64,000 nucleotides of DNA from Sabethes cyaneus (lineage: Eukaryota; Arthropoda; Insecta; Diptera; Culicidae), in assembly GCF_943734655.1 (NCBI RefSeq), contig NC_071355.1:21960268-22024267 (forward strand), read 5' to 3'. This document shows positions 12,430-23,648 of the stretch, piece after piece. The notes under the pieces were generated by a model that saw only the letters and a program-made list of their open reading frames with translations, did no database searches and was not told where the DNA came from. The translations under genes and the position numbers were made by a program. How positions within the stretch are numbered: the first letter of the stretch is position 1; every line of letters starts with the position of its first letter.

Positions 12430-12908
12430 CGTCTTATAGCGCGTGGGATCCGGAAGGGGTTGCAGCGTCGGGCTATCACGCTGCTGCAATCTCCACCAGC
12501 TGCCATATACTCCGTTTTGCTATAGTTTATAGTGAGTCCTACCCTCGTAGCTTCCTCCTTAAGATGCGTGGTCGCCTCTTCCACAGCTCTACGGTTGACA
12601 CCGATGATATCGATGTTGTCAGCGAGATCAGTTCTCTGCACGCCTGCCCTTCGAATAGCACCTTCCAATTCAAATCATCTAACGTCACAAACGATCCGAT
12701 ATCTCACCGCTTTTGTGACGCAGGATTCTGTACCAGTAAGACTTGCACGTATCAACCTAATTAGTTTTGTTGGAAAACCATATTCAAACATAATCCGCCA
12801 CGACTCATTTCGTTTAACTGAATCGCACGTCGTCTTGAAGTCTATAAAGAAATGATGAACTTGCAAGTGCAATGGCTGGAAGTTATCGAGGATTTTTAAC
12901 CGCTCAAT
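12430..12908 (-). mobile_element. Second RTE-like LINE fragment (reverse transcriptase)
   Basis: Minus-strand frames read FIDFKTTCDSVKRNESWRIM and FPTKLIRLIRASLTGTESCV. After a deletion and frameshift they continue EGAIRRAGVQR and NIDIIGVNRRAVEEATTHLK, then GLTINYSKTEYM. The FADD catalytic box has been lost to a deletion (LADNIDIIG remains). It belongs to the same broad LINE family as the remnants near 53.3-54.0 and 57.6-57.9 kb, and is distinct in sequence from the neighbour at 11.2-12.3 kb. Confidence 0.75.
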
Positions 12909-12909
12909 T

Positions 12910-13105
12910 AGCTTCGAGGTACGTTGCCGGTCTAACAAACCGGTCGTCGTATATTCTAATCTCGACGGGGCGGTGCTGCTAGATAGAGTCAATAGGATTA
13001 TTGCAATAGCCCCGTAACTGTCCTGTACTCGAATAGCCGGCTGCGAAATCTGCCGATAAAGAAGGGTCAAGTGCTTGAAACACGTTTAAACCCAAGGCTT
13101 TCCTA
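12910..13105 (+). mobile_element. tRNA-derived SINE copy
   Basis: It starts TTAGCTTCGAGGTACG (A-box-like) and carries the CCGGTCTAACAAACCGGTCG hairpin. It continues through GATAGAGTCAATAGGAT and CAGCCGGCTGCGAAATCTG to the AAACCCAAGGCTTT tail. It belongs to the family defined at 17,291-17,501, with a diverged B-box region (ATATTCTAATCTCG). Confidence 0.75.
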
Positions 13106-13217
13106 TTTTTCCATTTTCAATTTTAAGTCCACTTTTAAGTTGTTTAAGTTTAAGTGACAGTGGAAACCCTAAAGAAAATTATATTTTGTCACATGCATTT
13201 TTTTCTTCTCCATTTAA

Positions 13218-13323
13218 AGGGAAATGAGCAGTCATTAACATTTCATCGGAGAAACCAATTTCGGAAGCAGTTTTCGGTCCCAAAACAGAGGCTTTTAGAA
13301 ATGTATTTACTGCGTTCTTCTTA
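13218..13323 (+). mobile_element. Left part of a TTAA-type MITE split by a later insertion
   Basis: The sequence GGGAAATGAGCAGTCATT through GTTCTTCTTA matches the first half of the intact element at 33,306-33,518. It follows a TTAA at 13,214-13,217. Its second half resumes at 22,220. The interruption is exactly the TA-flanked element at 13,324-22,217. Confidence 0.75.
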
Positions 13324-14194
13324 GGGTAAATGATTTTGAAATGGACCTAGTCGAATTCTGATCTTGAATGGACCTATTTTTAAATAAGAATTTTAGGATA
13401 TAATTATCAAGTCTTTGTACTGTATTTAGCTTTTATGTTTATCTTTAATCATTTCTGAACGTAAATATACCAAAATTAAATTAAAATTATAGCCAAAACC
13501 ACTTTATTGCCGCTTATTTAAAAGTAGCTGTTTTTCAGCGTTTTGGCAGTCACCATAGAGTATTTTCAAACTGTTACTACCCGGAACCCTTCTGGTTTGA
13601 AATAAAACAATACTCTTAAAATGATGCTAAAATATGTGTAATTTCAATTTAGGTATTTAAAAGTTCAGTAAAACCAGTAATAAACCAGTAATTCAGTAAA
13701 ATCTTCAAATTCCTTAAAAATGTTAACCCCCTTTTTTGATCTTGAATGGACCTAGTTTTGATTTTAGAATGGACCTAGTTTTGCGCTCCGAGACATCGCT
13801 GGCGGTAGCTATCATTGCCTACCACTAACGAACACGCCGTTGTATATTCCATATAACTGCTTGTTGTCACTATAGTATCTCCGTTTATAATTAATCTATA
13901 AGCACGGGATATTGAAAGTTGGCTTGATTTATAGCCTAAATAAAAACTTAATTTTATTGATAAAACTAACTATCACTCATCCTTTTTCGTAGTTGCTTCA
14001 TAGTGTTTGTACATTGTAGCCTCTAGTTTTGAAACTAAAAAGTCTTCCTAATTAGTTAGCTAACATATGTCATTTTATGCTTAAAACAATATAAACTTAA
14101 TTTATACTCAGTATTGTACAAACATTTTAACCATCATTGATTAAAAGATAAGATGGATCAAAAGATAAGAGGGATACTAACTGCATTCTGTTAA

Positions 14195-14933
14195 GGGGGC
14201 ATAGTACCTTTTCAATTTTTTAAAACCTAAATTTTTTATTGATTATTTCGAAAGATTAACATTTTGACCATATGTGTTTGAAGTCGTTTGCATGAATTCC
14301 AAATATTGACAAAGTTACAGCTATTTGTACCGCGCATGTCTGGAGCGATTAAACAACGAGTAAAAACTTCAACGTCGTTTTTCTCGAAACCAGGTTTTGA
14401 AAGTCGGTACCATAAATATCTCAAGAACGGCTCAAGCAATTCTTATGATTCTTTTTTTGTTTGAAAGCCAACAAAATTATCTAGTGTTTGACCTATCCTT
14501 TTCTTGATATTGTAATTTTTGAATTTTTTAGAAATGTTTAAAGTCAATCTTTAAACATTTCTAAAATTTCGCTTAAAAACCATACTTTTATGTTTCAATG
14601 TCTGCCATTTTGTTATGTGTTCGAATTCTAAAAAAGGATGGATCAAACACGAGATAATTTAATGTTCTTTCATGTCGTTTTGGAATTTTTCAATTCGGAT
14701 AAGCCCCCCAGCGCCAATCCATGGTACCGCAATTCATGGTTTTTTTGAACGACTATCTTCAAGGCGCCATAGGGGCAAGGGAAGAGGTTCGCTTATGAAA
14801 ACAAAATTGCAAATATTAGTATAAAATGCAATGTTTCGAATGCAAAAAAACCGATTCAATTTGCCTTTCGCGTTATCGAGAAAAAATTATTTGAAATTAG
14901 GCAAAAAATATGGTGTAAAAGGTACTATGCCCC
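14195..14933. mobile_element. TTAA-flanked non-autonomous element (piggyBac-like)
   Basis: Inverted ends GGGGGCATAGTACCTTTT and, inverted, GGGGCATAGTACCTTTT are each bounded by TTAA (14,191-14,194 and 14,934-14,937). The 739-bp interior is AT-rich with no transposase. TTAA duplication is the signature of piggyBac-type transposition. The superfamily is inferred from that alone. Confidence 0.75.
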
Positions 14934-14937
14934 TTAA

Positions 14938-17275
14938 AAAAGAGCTATTTTTGCTTCATTTGCATTTAGCACAAAACCAGTTACACTTAAATTTTTCAAT
15001 TGGATTTTACGTATTTGTTTTAGCACGAAGCAAAAGTGTAATCTATATAATCTATATAAGTAATCTATATAAGTAGAGCAAAATTTTCCCAATTTGTTCG
15101 CCTTATGTAAAAAAATTCCCAAATTATGCTAAACGGGACAATTCTTGTATCATTAAAAGTAATGCACAGAAGAATGAAACAAGTTATTTGAGAATACAAT
15201 TCTGAAGATTTATATATAGCTTTATTGTATAGGAAACTCTAATATTGGAACTTCGAATTGAGTTACAAAGCTAATATTCCAAACTCTATTTAAAGTGGTT
15301 ATCCCTGCTTAACTATCTACAGGCAACATCGTAAAAATGGTTGGAATCAAAATTTTTTTCATGGACAAATAACGTCCTGTATTTTCCATATAAATACAGC
15401 AAAAAGTTTTGCTGTAAGTTTAAGTTTTGACAAAACTCAGATGAGAAATAGTTTAAACACGTTAATCAAGCATATACCAAAGCTTCAAAACACCTTTAGC
15501 GCGCTGACCGAAAACCCTAAGGCCAATAAAATTCAACCGGATCCTGTAGTCACAAAATCAGACTCGTCTGAGTAAAAAGAAGCAGCCACTTCTGATGGTT
15601 AAGAACGCCAACTTCCTCACCCTCGTGAAACTTTGTGATGCCCAACCGCCCTACAAAATTACCCGGTTTGGCAATAAAATCATCTCTGCGTCAATGGAGG
15701 ATTTAGAAATTAGGTAAAGGCCTGGATAATGATATGGTGCAAAAAACATAAAATTTGGATCAATATCTGGACCATTTTCGAACTGGATATGCCCAAAAAA
15801 ATAATATTGTATTTGATAATTTTCTAGTTTAGTTAAAATAATTATGGGGCTCAGAATAAAATAAAATTAGGCCATTACAAATATTTTATAAAGTTTTTGT
15901 CCTTCCGGTGTCGGTTCCGGGCCACTAAAGGGGGGGGGGAACAAAGTGAATTTTTTAATCGAGCAAAACACATGGGTTTGAAGCATTTTTATTTAAAGTT
16001 TAAGCGTGAAAACCAAATCTGTTCTTGCTTTTAATATATACGTTATTATTTTCCACGCAAAAATGTACGAAAAGAAGACAAAAACGAGAGAATTTTTTTT
16101 GGACGATTTTCGGAAACTCCGAATTCGAATTTCCATTTCTGTTTCGTGCTAGAAGTGTTAAGTACACTCATTTTTCGAGTTTTTCAGGCTGTAGAGGCCA
16201 CGGAAAATTGATTTTATACTCATATCCTCCAAATTTTTTTTAGCCCCCCGAGTTTTCAAGCCAATTTCCAAAGGGGGGGGGGGGTGACAAAAACTTAAAA
16301 AATATTTTGCGAAGGCCTTATATTCCGCCGATAAGTAAGCAGGTTGACTTCACATCACCTTTTGGTCGATTGACAGATTAAAAATCAGTTTAGTAAAATA
16401 TTCAAAATCAAGCAACCGGACTAACGTTGTGCTACGTCATCCGTGGTCGTATCTTATACACAACCCCTCTGATTTTTTTCTTGGGGGATGTAAAGTTTTC
16501 TTTAAGCACCTCTCCCCTCTGACTTGTGACAAAATTAATACCTCCTTGTCCACCGAAATTGAGTGACCCTGAGATCTAAAATATTCATTTTTGAAACTTC
16601 CTATTTTCTATCTGGTACAGTTCTTCATCGACTATCATTTAAAATTAAAACCTAGTATCTAAGCTTACCTTTAAACCTAGTAGAATTACCAAGTCTAATT
16701 TTTTCAAGCACCATTTACAGTATGATTTCGAATTTGACAACAAATGCGTGTCGCCTATGTTGCCAAAAGCGAATCCGTGGCAAAATCTAGACCATATTTC
16801 AACTGAAAAAATTGCATATAAATGTATCAAAAATTGAATAATTACCACTAATTAACGAATTTTTCACGATTGCAATATTCAAAATGTTCGACAGGGGCTG
16901 TCGCAAACCTTTAGATGCTTTGCAGTAAGACGTAGTCCTACGTCAGTAAAAGTCTGACCTTTCGAAATATGTAGTCACTAAATAAAAACTCGAACCCCGC
17001 TGTACTTGATAAACTACGTTTAATACAAGTTATATTACATATTTTTAATGAATGGTTTAAATTTTTGAAACTAATAGGCGACATAATTTTTTTATGACGT
17101 GGAAATCGTTTCAACCATATCTGAACAACAGGTAATAATAAATTCCCAATATACAAATGTCACACACAGATACATACACAACGCATATCATGTCACTGAA
17201 ACATGGTTCAATTGGTGGGCTGACATAAAAACAAGACCCTCGGTGACTGTGACCGATTTCAAATTTTTCAACCGA
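14938..17275. other. Non-coding interior of the large nested element
   Basis: No gene was recognised. Two poly-G runs (about 15,930 and 16,266) follow similar TTTCC/CACTAAAG contexts. A short palindrome GACGTAGTCCTACGTC lies near 16,928. The remainder is AT-rich and unassigned. Confidence 0.45.
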
Positions 17276-17290
17276 CTTTCATACCTTTCT

Positions 17291-17501
17291 CTCTATACCG
17301 CCTACTTAGCTTCGAGGTACGACGCTGGTCTAACAAGCCAGTCGTCGCATGTTCGAATCTCGGCTAGACGGTGCTTGCTTGATAGAGTCAGTAGGATCGT
17401 TACACTGGCCCCGTAATTTTCCTGTACTCTAAACAGCCGGCTGCGAAGTCTGTCGATAAAGAAGGGTAATGTCTAATGACGGTTTTAAGCCCACGACTTT
17501 G
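17291..17501 (+). mobile_element. Full-length tRNA-derived SINE with 15-bp target duplication
   Basis: The 211-bp element starts CTCTATACCGCCTACTTAGC. It has an A-box-like TAGCTTCGAGG and a B-box GTTCGAATCTC, and ends at GACTTTG. It is flanked by perfect copies of CTTTCATACCTTTCT (17,276-17,290 and 17,502-17,516), which fixes both borders. This is the reference copy for the seven SINE copies in the window. It inserted into the end of an older repeat whose CTTTCT...AGAAAGG end continues after it. LINE-mediated target-primed insertion is inferred from the duplication. Confidence 0.9.
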
Positions 17502-17516
17502 CTTTCATACCTTTCT

Positions 17517-19079
17517 AACAGAGTATAAGAAAGGTAAAAGCTGTTCAACCTTGTGTCCTATTAATAAATAACAGTAGTATAGTTGTACTATTAAAAAAAA
17601 ATTCTTTGTTATTATTTTGTTCATTTACATGGAAGAAACTATGACAATCCTAATTTAGGTCCATTTCAAAATCAAAAATAGGTCCAATTCAAGATCATGT
17701 TGGGTCCATTCAAGATCAAAAAAAGGCTTTGTCAAAAAACGATATATTTAATAAAAGTTTCATCAATTATACATTTTTAAAGTACTGATAATGTAGAAAA
17801 AACCCGATTTAATCCACCTAGTGGTGAAAGGAACCTTTGTTATACGGTCTTACTTGGTATTTGAGATAGAAATCGACACGTTTTCGGAACATAAATCATC
17901 TATTGGTTAACGTTGCGTAATGCCTTGGTTTACATAAAATTTTTGAAAATTGAATAAGTTTACAAATTTTGAACAAAATAGGAACACTTTTAAATTTTGA
18001 TAGATCCTTTTTTCATGTAATTGCTGAGTAAGGATAAGTAAGTTGTTATTAATTTGAGTAAGTGCAAATAAAAGTAAGTTGTAAGAGGAAATCTTATTCT
18101 TTAACATATACATTGCCTAGTAAAGGCCTAGTTTATAGGTTTATGAACTATGCATAATTTCCTGTAATGCCATTCTATTTGATTCACATCAATAGAGTTT
18201 TCTTGAATAATTTTAATCAATTTTTATTAACCTTCGGTTACTTACGCTGTTGTATTTTGTACAACACGTGTAGGTTTTTCAACGCCATATTGTTATAAAG
18301 TTACAAATCGTTGTTTAACTAACGAATATTCTTCAATAAACTTATTCTGAGCAAAATGTGATAATTATTCAATGCATTAATAATTTAAATTGTTTGAAAA
18401 ATAGATCAGCATAAACCGCCATCACAGAAACGAAACAATCAGCATGCGAGGTGTACCGCAATTGACCTCAAGTGGAATTTTCTCTCGTTTCTACATAAGG
18501 AAAAATGGAAAAAATAGCAAAACTAGCCAATGTAAAATGTTAAAAATGTATCCGTCTGCTGGTAGTTGAGTAATTCGTAGTGAAAATTAAGGTATTTTTT
18601 ATAATCAAAGTGCTACAGTTCCTAAACAAGCAAACATAGAGGTATACTATATTCAACAAAGTTGTGTATTTTTATCATTTGTACAATTTTGTAATACAAG
18701 AAAAAGTCATACAACAATTACAAAAAGAGCAATGATAGAAAAACTGAGTTTACAAATTCATATACAATAAATAAGATTTTTCTATCTTAGCTGTAGAGAT
18801 GGAAGGTTACTGTCTCTAGCAAAATTTCTTGTAATAATATGCTCTATAACTTTGCAGAGCACATCAATGTGTTATATTGATACTGAAGAAAAATATTTTT
18901 TTTTATTTCATTTTTAGGGGGATTAGTCAAAATTTAGATTCCACCAGACGATAGAGCTTTTAATTTCAAGAAACTATTCTAAAGGTTGGATAAACTTAAA
19001 ACCAAGTTTTCCCAGTCAAACCTCTAGTGCGCACGATTTCTTTGGTTTGGGGTTATAGTGCGCGCGAGTAACTGTGTTG
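17517..19079. other. AT-rich non-coding stretch
   Basis: Apart from the inverted GGTCCATTTCAAAATCAAAA-type subterminal repeats (17,650-17,715), I see only AT-rich sequence with no gene-like frame, RNA gene or clear repeat border. Confidence 0.45.
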
Positions 19080-19708
19080 CAAAAGTTGGCGCGAGTGTTC
19101 GAGGGTTAATATCTTTTGACCGGTACAACCAATTCTTATGAAATTTTGCATATATATTCGTAGTGTCAAAACCTCTCGTTTGATATTAAAATAATTGAAA
19201 TTAGGTAAATTATCTTGGTTAAAATCATTATAAATTATTGTTAATTTTGGAGTGGTGTATACGGTTGCTCATAACTTTCAAATTAAACGTCCAATCAAAA
19301 AACCATTCAATAGTGATCTATTAGCATATATTATCTTTCAAATGAGACTAATAGCGCATAAATCGGTTTAGCCATCTCTAAGAAACAGGCGATAATTATT
19401 ACCTTGTCAAAACAGGTTTTTTAAGCATAACTTTTAAACTACTTGTTTGTTTTCAATTAAAAATTTCTGAATAATTTAGCTTTAATAAGGGCTTTCATTT
19501 GATACTAAGATCGTTGAAATCGGTCATGTAGTTCTAGAGAAACCCGTGTCACGTATTTTTCACATTTTTGTTTATAACTTTTAAACGAAACGTCGTGTCA
19601 CGAAGCAACTCAATAGTGATCTACTAGACAATAATACCTTTCAAACAAAAGTAATAGCGAACGATTCGGTTCAGCCATCTCTGAGAAACAGGCGATAGAA
19701 AAAATCAT

Positions 19709-19752
<44 letters not shown>

Positions 19753-19867
19753 TTGCTCAAATCGTCGAACCCTATCGATTGGTATATGTGACTTGGCCCT
19801 CCGGGCCTCGGATCAATTTCGTGTTTTTCGACCACTTTTTAAACCTTTGTTATAGTATAACAAAGGT
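19080..19867 (+). mobile_element. (CA)n-bearing element ending in a perfect palindrome
   Basis: Repeated motifs lie along the element: AACTTTTAAAC, CTCAATAGTGATCTA, CAGCCATCTCTGAGAAACAG and GGCGATA. A (CA)n run (about 19,719-19,748) follows, then a conserved tail containing CATTGCTCAAATCGTCGAA and GGCCCTCCGGGCC. It stops at a perfect 25-bp palindrome (19,843-19,867) of the form ACCTTTGTTATA-G-TATAACAAAGGT. A second diverged copy is at 6310-6530 on the opposite strand. The left border is uncertain and no protein is encoded. Confidence 0.6.
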
Positions 19868-19906
19868 AAAAGGTGGTACTTTCCAACAAATAGTAACATC
19901 ACCACA

Positions 19907-22131
19907 TATCTATACCTATAAAGAATGATTTCTGTCTGTCTGTCTGTCCTGTGTTCCTTATAGAATCAAAAACTACTGAACCAATCGGCGTGAAAATTTG
20001 CATGTAGAGGTTTTTGGGGCCAGGAAAGGTTTTAGTGATGGTTAGAGACCCCTCCCCCCACTAAGAGGGGGGGCTCCCATACAAATGAAACACAAATTTC
20101 TGCATAACTCGAGAACTAATCAAGCAAATAGAACCAAATTTGGCATGTGGGTGTTTTCGGTGACAAGAATTTATTCTAGAGTAATTTGAGACCCCTCCCC
20201 TCTTTATAAGGGGAATTATAACTCCTCTCCCCTTTAAGAGGGGGGGTTTCCATACAAATTTCCTCATAACTCGAGAACTAATCAAGCAAATGGAACCAAA
20301 ATTGGCATGTGAAGGTTTTCGAGGGCAAGAAAATTTTCCATGTTGAATTAGGACCCCTCCTCACTTTAAGAGGGGGGGCTCCTGTACAAATGAAATACCA
20401 ATTCCCTCATAACTCGAGAACTAATCAAGCAAACGGAACCAAATTTGGCATGTGTGTGTTTTTGAAGACAAAATTTTTTTCTATGATGAATTGGGACCAA
20501 TCCCCACTTTAAGAGGGGGGGGGGGCTCCTATACAAACGAAATACAAATTTCCTTATAACTCGAGAGCTAATCCAGCAAATGGAACCAAATTTGGCATGT
20601 AGGTGTTTTTGGAGGCATGAATGTTTTCTATGATGAATAAGAACCTCTCCCCACTTTAGGAGGGGGGGCTCCTATACAAATGAAATACAAATTTCCTCAT
20701 AACTCGAGAACTAATCAAGCAAATAGAACCAAATTTGGCATGTGGGTGTTTTCGGTGACAAGAATTTATTCTATGGTAAATTGAGACCCCTCCCTCTTTA
20801 TAAGGGGAATTGTAACTCCTCTCCCCTTTAAGAGGGGGGGTTTCCATACAAATTTCCTCATAACTCGAGAACTAATCAAGCAAATGCAACCAAATTTGGC
20901 ATGTGAAGGTTTTCGAGAGCAAGAAAATTTTCTATGGTGAATTAGGACCCCTCCTCACTTTAAGAGGAGGGGCTCCTGTACAAATGAAATACAAATTTCC
21001 TCATAACTCGAGAACTAATCAAGCGAATTGAACCAAATTTGGCATGTGTGTGTTTTTGGAGACAATTTTTTTTTCAATGATGAATTGGGACCCCTCCCCA
21101 CTTTAGGAGGGGGGGTCCTATACAAACGAAATACAAATTTCCTCATAACTCGAGAACTAATCCAGCAAATGGAACCAAATTTGGCGTGTAGGTGTTTTTG
21201 GAGGCAAGAATTTTTTCTGTGATGAATTAGGACCTCTTCCCACATTAGGAGGGGGGGCTCCAATACAAATGAAATACAAATTTCCCCATAACTCGAGAAC
21301 TAATCAAGCAAATAGAACCAAATTCGGCATGTGGAGGTTTTTGGAGGCAAAAATATTTTCTACGGTGAATTAGGATCCTTCCACACTTCAAGAGGGGGGC
21401 TTCTACACAAATGAAATACAAATTTCCTCATATTTCGAGAACTAATCAAGCAAATGCAACCATATTTGGCGTGTGGGTGTTTTTGGAGGCAACCGTTTTT
21501 CCCATGATGAATTAGGACTTCTTACCTTTTTAGGAGGGGAGGGGGCTCCCATTCAAACGAAATACAAATTTGCTCATAACTTTAGAACTAATCAAGCAAA
21601 TGGAACCAAATTTGGCATGTGAGAGTTTTAGATGGCAGAATTTTTTTTCTGTGGTGTATTACGACCCCTTTCCCTTTTAAGAGGGTGGGCTCCCATACAA
21701 ATGAAATACAAATTTCCTTATATTTGAGTACTAATCAAGCAAATGGAACCAAATTTAGCATGTAGGAGATTTTTGAGTCTTGAATTTATTTTATGATAGT
21801 TAGAGACCTCTCACCCCTGTGGTAGGGGGATATGGACTCTCATACAAATAAAACAGAAATTTTTGCGAAACTCAAAAACTAATGCAACTCGAGAAATTCG
21901 AGACTCTTCCATAAAACATTAATCAATAACAAGACCACAAAAACTATCTATAGTAACACTAGATCATTCAGGACGAGCCGGTCGCGAGTGTTGCCGGTGA
22001 CCCGCCGTCGGAAGCGCCGCCCACTGGGGGGCTTGCAAAACTCGAGAAGTGACAAAGATCATCCGAGATTCATGATTTATGTACAACACAGGTTAATTTG
22101 TGGCAATACGAAGTTTGTCGGGTCAGCTAGT
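19907..22131 (-). mobile_element. Tandem-repeat element, copy 2 (inverted)
   Basis: It has the same terminal sequences as the copy at 2101-5376, in reverse order: TATCTATACCTATAAAGAA and a short (GTCT)n, then about 12 units of roughly 145 bp. The unique segment with GTCGGAAGCGCCGCCCA follows, then the end GTTTGTCGGGTCAGCTAGT. It is shorter than copy 1 because it has fewer units and a smaller microsatellite. It sits near the right end of the 8.9-kb TA-flanked element. Confidence 0.8.
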
Positions 22132-22219
22132 TATTTATAAATGACGAGTAAATTGAGCAGGAGTGCGAGTGGTGGTGTTAAAAAGCGCTAAATAGGTCCA
22201 TTCAAGATCAATTACCCTA

Positions 22220-22310
22220 CCAATCTGAATGCATAGAATATATTTTCATAAATAGAATTTTTGATTTAAACGAAAAAACTGCTTTTGAAATTTACAGAAT
22301 CATCCTTGAA
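22220..22310 (+). mobile_element. Right part of the split TTAA-type MITE
   Basis: CCAATCTGAATGCATAGAAT through CTGCTTTTGAAATTTACAGA continues the second half of the element at 33,306-33,518. The terminal part after about 22,300 has diverged, so the exact end is unclear. Confidence 0.65.
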
Positions 22311-22619
22311 TGATGTAATTTTTTGTTGTTCCTGAGTTATAACTGAAAAACTCGGTTTTCCTGAGTTCAAAAATTCATATCTCATGAACCAAACAACGTA
22401 AAGGAAACCGTTTCTTATGGAAAGATTAGTAAATTTTCTTGGCATTTTCACAGATGGGGTTCAAATCCAGTTATAATCTTCGATTATAGCTTGGTTCGAC
22501 CCATGCACCTTCCAGCATTACCATTACGCCCCCCTCCCTCACTTTCCCGCTCTTTCCCCTCCATTCCGAAAATTTCATTACCCCTACCGTCCCTTCATCA
22601 ATTGTAGAACCACCGTTTC

Positions 22620-23060
22620 AAAAAAAACTACAAGGTATACAGCCCTAAGGGTTGTATAAATGGGTGACGTAGGACTATATGTTTATAAGAATCTATGAGT
22701 GCCATTGTTTAAAAGAAAAGAGCGAAATACTCAGATTCAATTCTTCATTGAATGCAATGGTGGCTTTGAAAATACGTGGACGGGAGTTCATAAGGACAAC
22801 GCCTGCAGCCATTGAGCCATAGAAGATTTCTTTTAAAAATCACTTGTGTGTACCATAAAAGTTGAAATAGTAATGAATGACCAGCCCACAGATTGTTGTA
22901 TTAAATATGATTATGCGTAGCTTGACATGTTTCAATAATCTTACTTTTACTCGCTTGTGGCCTTTAAAAGGGCCATTGGTTACAAATAAGATTCACTGTC
23001 TTTTGCCTCGAGAAGGTTTTACTAGTTTACTTTCACAGCTTACAGCTTGTTACATAGCAT
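22620..23060 (+). repeat. Dispersed repeat, partner of 61,380-62,110
   Basis: The ends match an inverted region at 61,380-62,110. AACTACAAGGTATACAGCC and GGGTGACGTAGG occur at one end, and AAAAGGGCCATTGGTTACAA at the other. The middle portions differ. No coding capacity was recognised. Confidence 0.5.
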
Positions 23061-23395
23061 AAAATATGGCACATACGCAAAAATTTCTGTTTTATTTGTA
23101 TGAGAGTCCTTATCCTCCTACCACAGGGGCGAGGGGTCTCAAACCATCATAAAATAAATGCATACCTCCATAAACCGTTACATGCCAAATTTGTTTCCAT
23201 TTGCTTGATTAGCTCTGGAGTTATGAGGAAATTCTACCCTCTAAAACCCCATATGCCAAATTTGGTTCCATTTGCTTGATTAGTTCTAGAGTTATGAAGA
23301 AATTTGTATTTCATTTGTATGGGAGCCCCCCCTCTTAAAAGGGGAAGAGGTCTCAGTACACCATAGAAAAAATTCTTGCCTTCGGAAACCCCACT

Positions 23396-23609
23396 TAAAA
23401 TTAAAAAAGAAGAAAACTTATCCAATTTAGTTCTACTATGTGTATTTTATTCACGACAGATACGTATCTCGCCTACGACTTGCAGGCTTCCTCAGTGTTT
23501 GTTTTCGAACTGAGGAAGCCTGCAAGTCGAAGGCGAAATACGTATCTGTCGTGAATGAAATACACATAGTAGAATCAAATTGGATAAGTTTTCTTCTTTC
23601 TTAATTTTA
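23396..23609. repeat. Near-perfect 100-bp inverted repeat (palindromic element)
   Basis: Arms at 23,396-23,495 and 23,510-23,609 are complementary with few mismatches around a 14-base loop (TGTTTGTTTTCGAA). Each arm holds GAAAACTTATCC, TTCACGACAGATACGTAT and the GACTTGCAGGCTTCCTCAG block. Related half copies occur at 39,541-39,640 and 5482-5515. It is a foldback-type MITE or a head-to-head duplication. A transcript would form a long hairpin. Confidence 0.85.
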
Positions 23610-23648
23610 GGTTTCGTATTCTACTAAGACGCTCCAAAAACTTTAGTC

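Larger units (their letters stand above)
13324..22217. mobile_element. 8.9-kb TA-flanked element with nested insertions
   Basis: The left end is GGGTAAATGATTTTGAAATG and the right end, read inverted, is GGGTAATTGATCTTGAATGG. Both continue into GGACCTA. TA flanks both ends (13,322-13,323 and 22,218-22,219). The motif GATCTTGAATGGACCTA recurs inside the left end (about 13,362, 13,740 and 13,765) and, inverted, near 17,650-17,710 and 22,190, like subterminal repeats. No transposase was recognised. Its length comes largely from later insertions: a TTAA-type element, a SINE, a (CA)n-bearing element and a tandem-repeat element. Tc1/mariner/pogo affinity is inferred only from the TA duplication. Confidence 0.7.
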
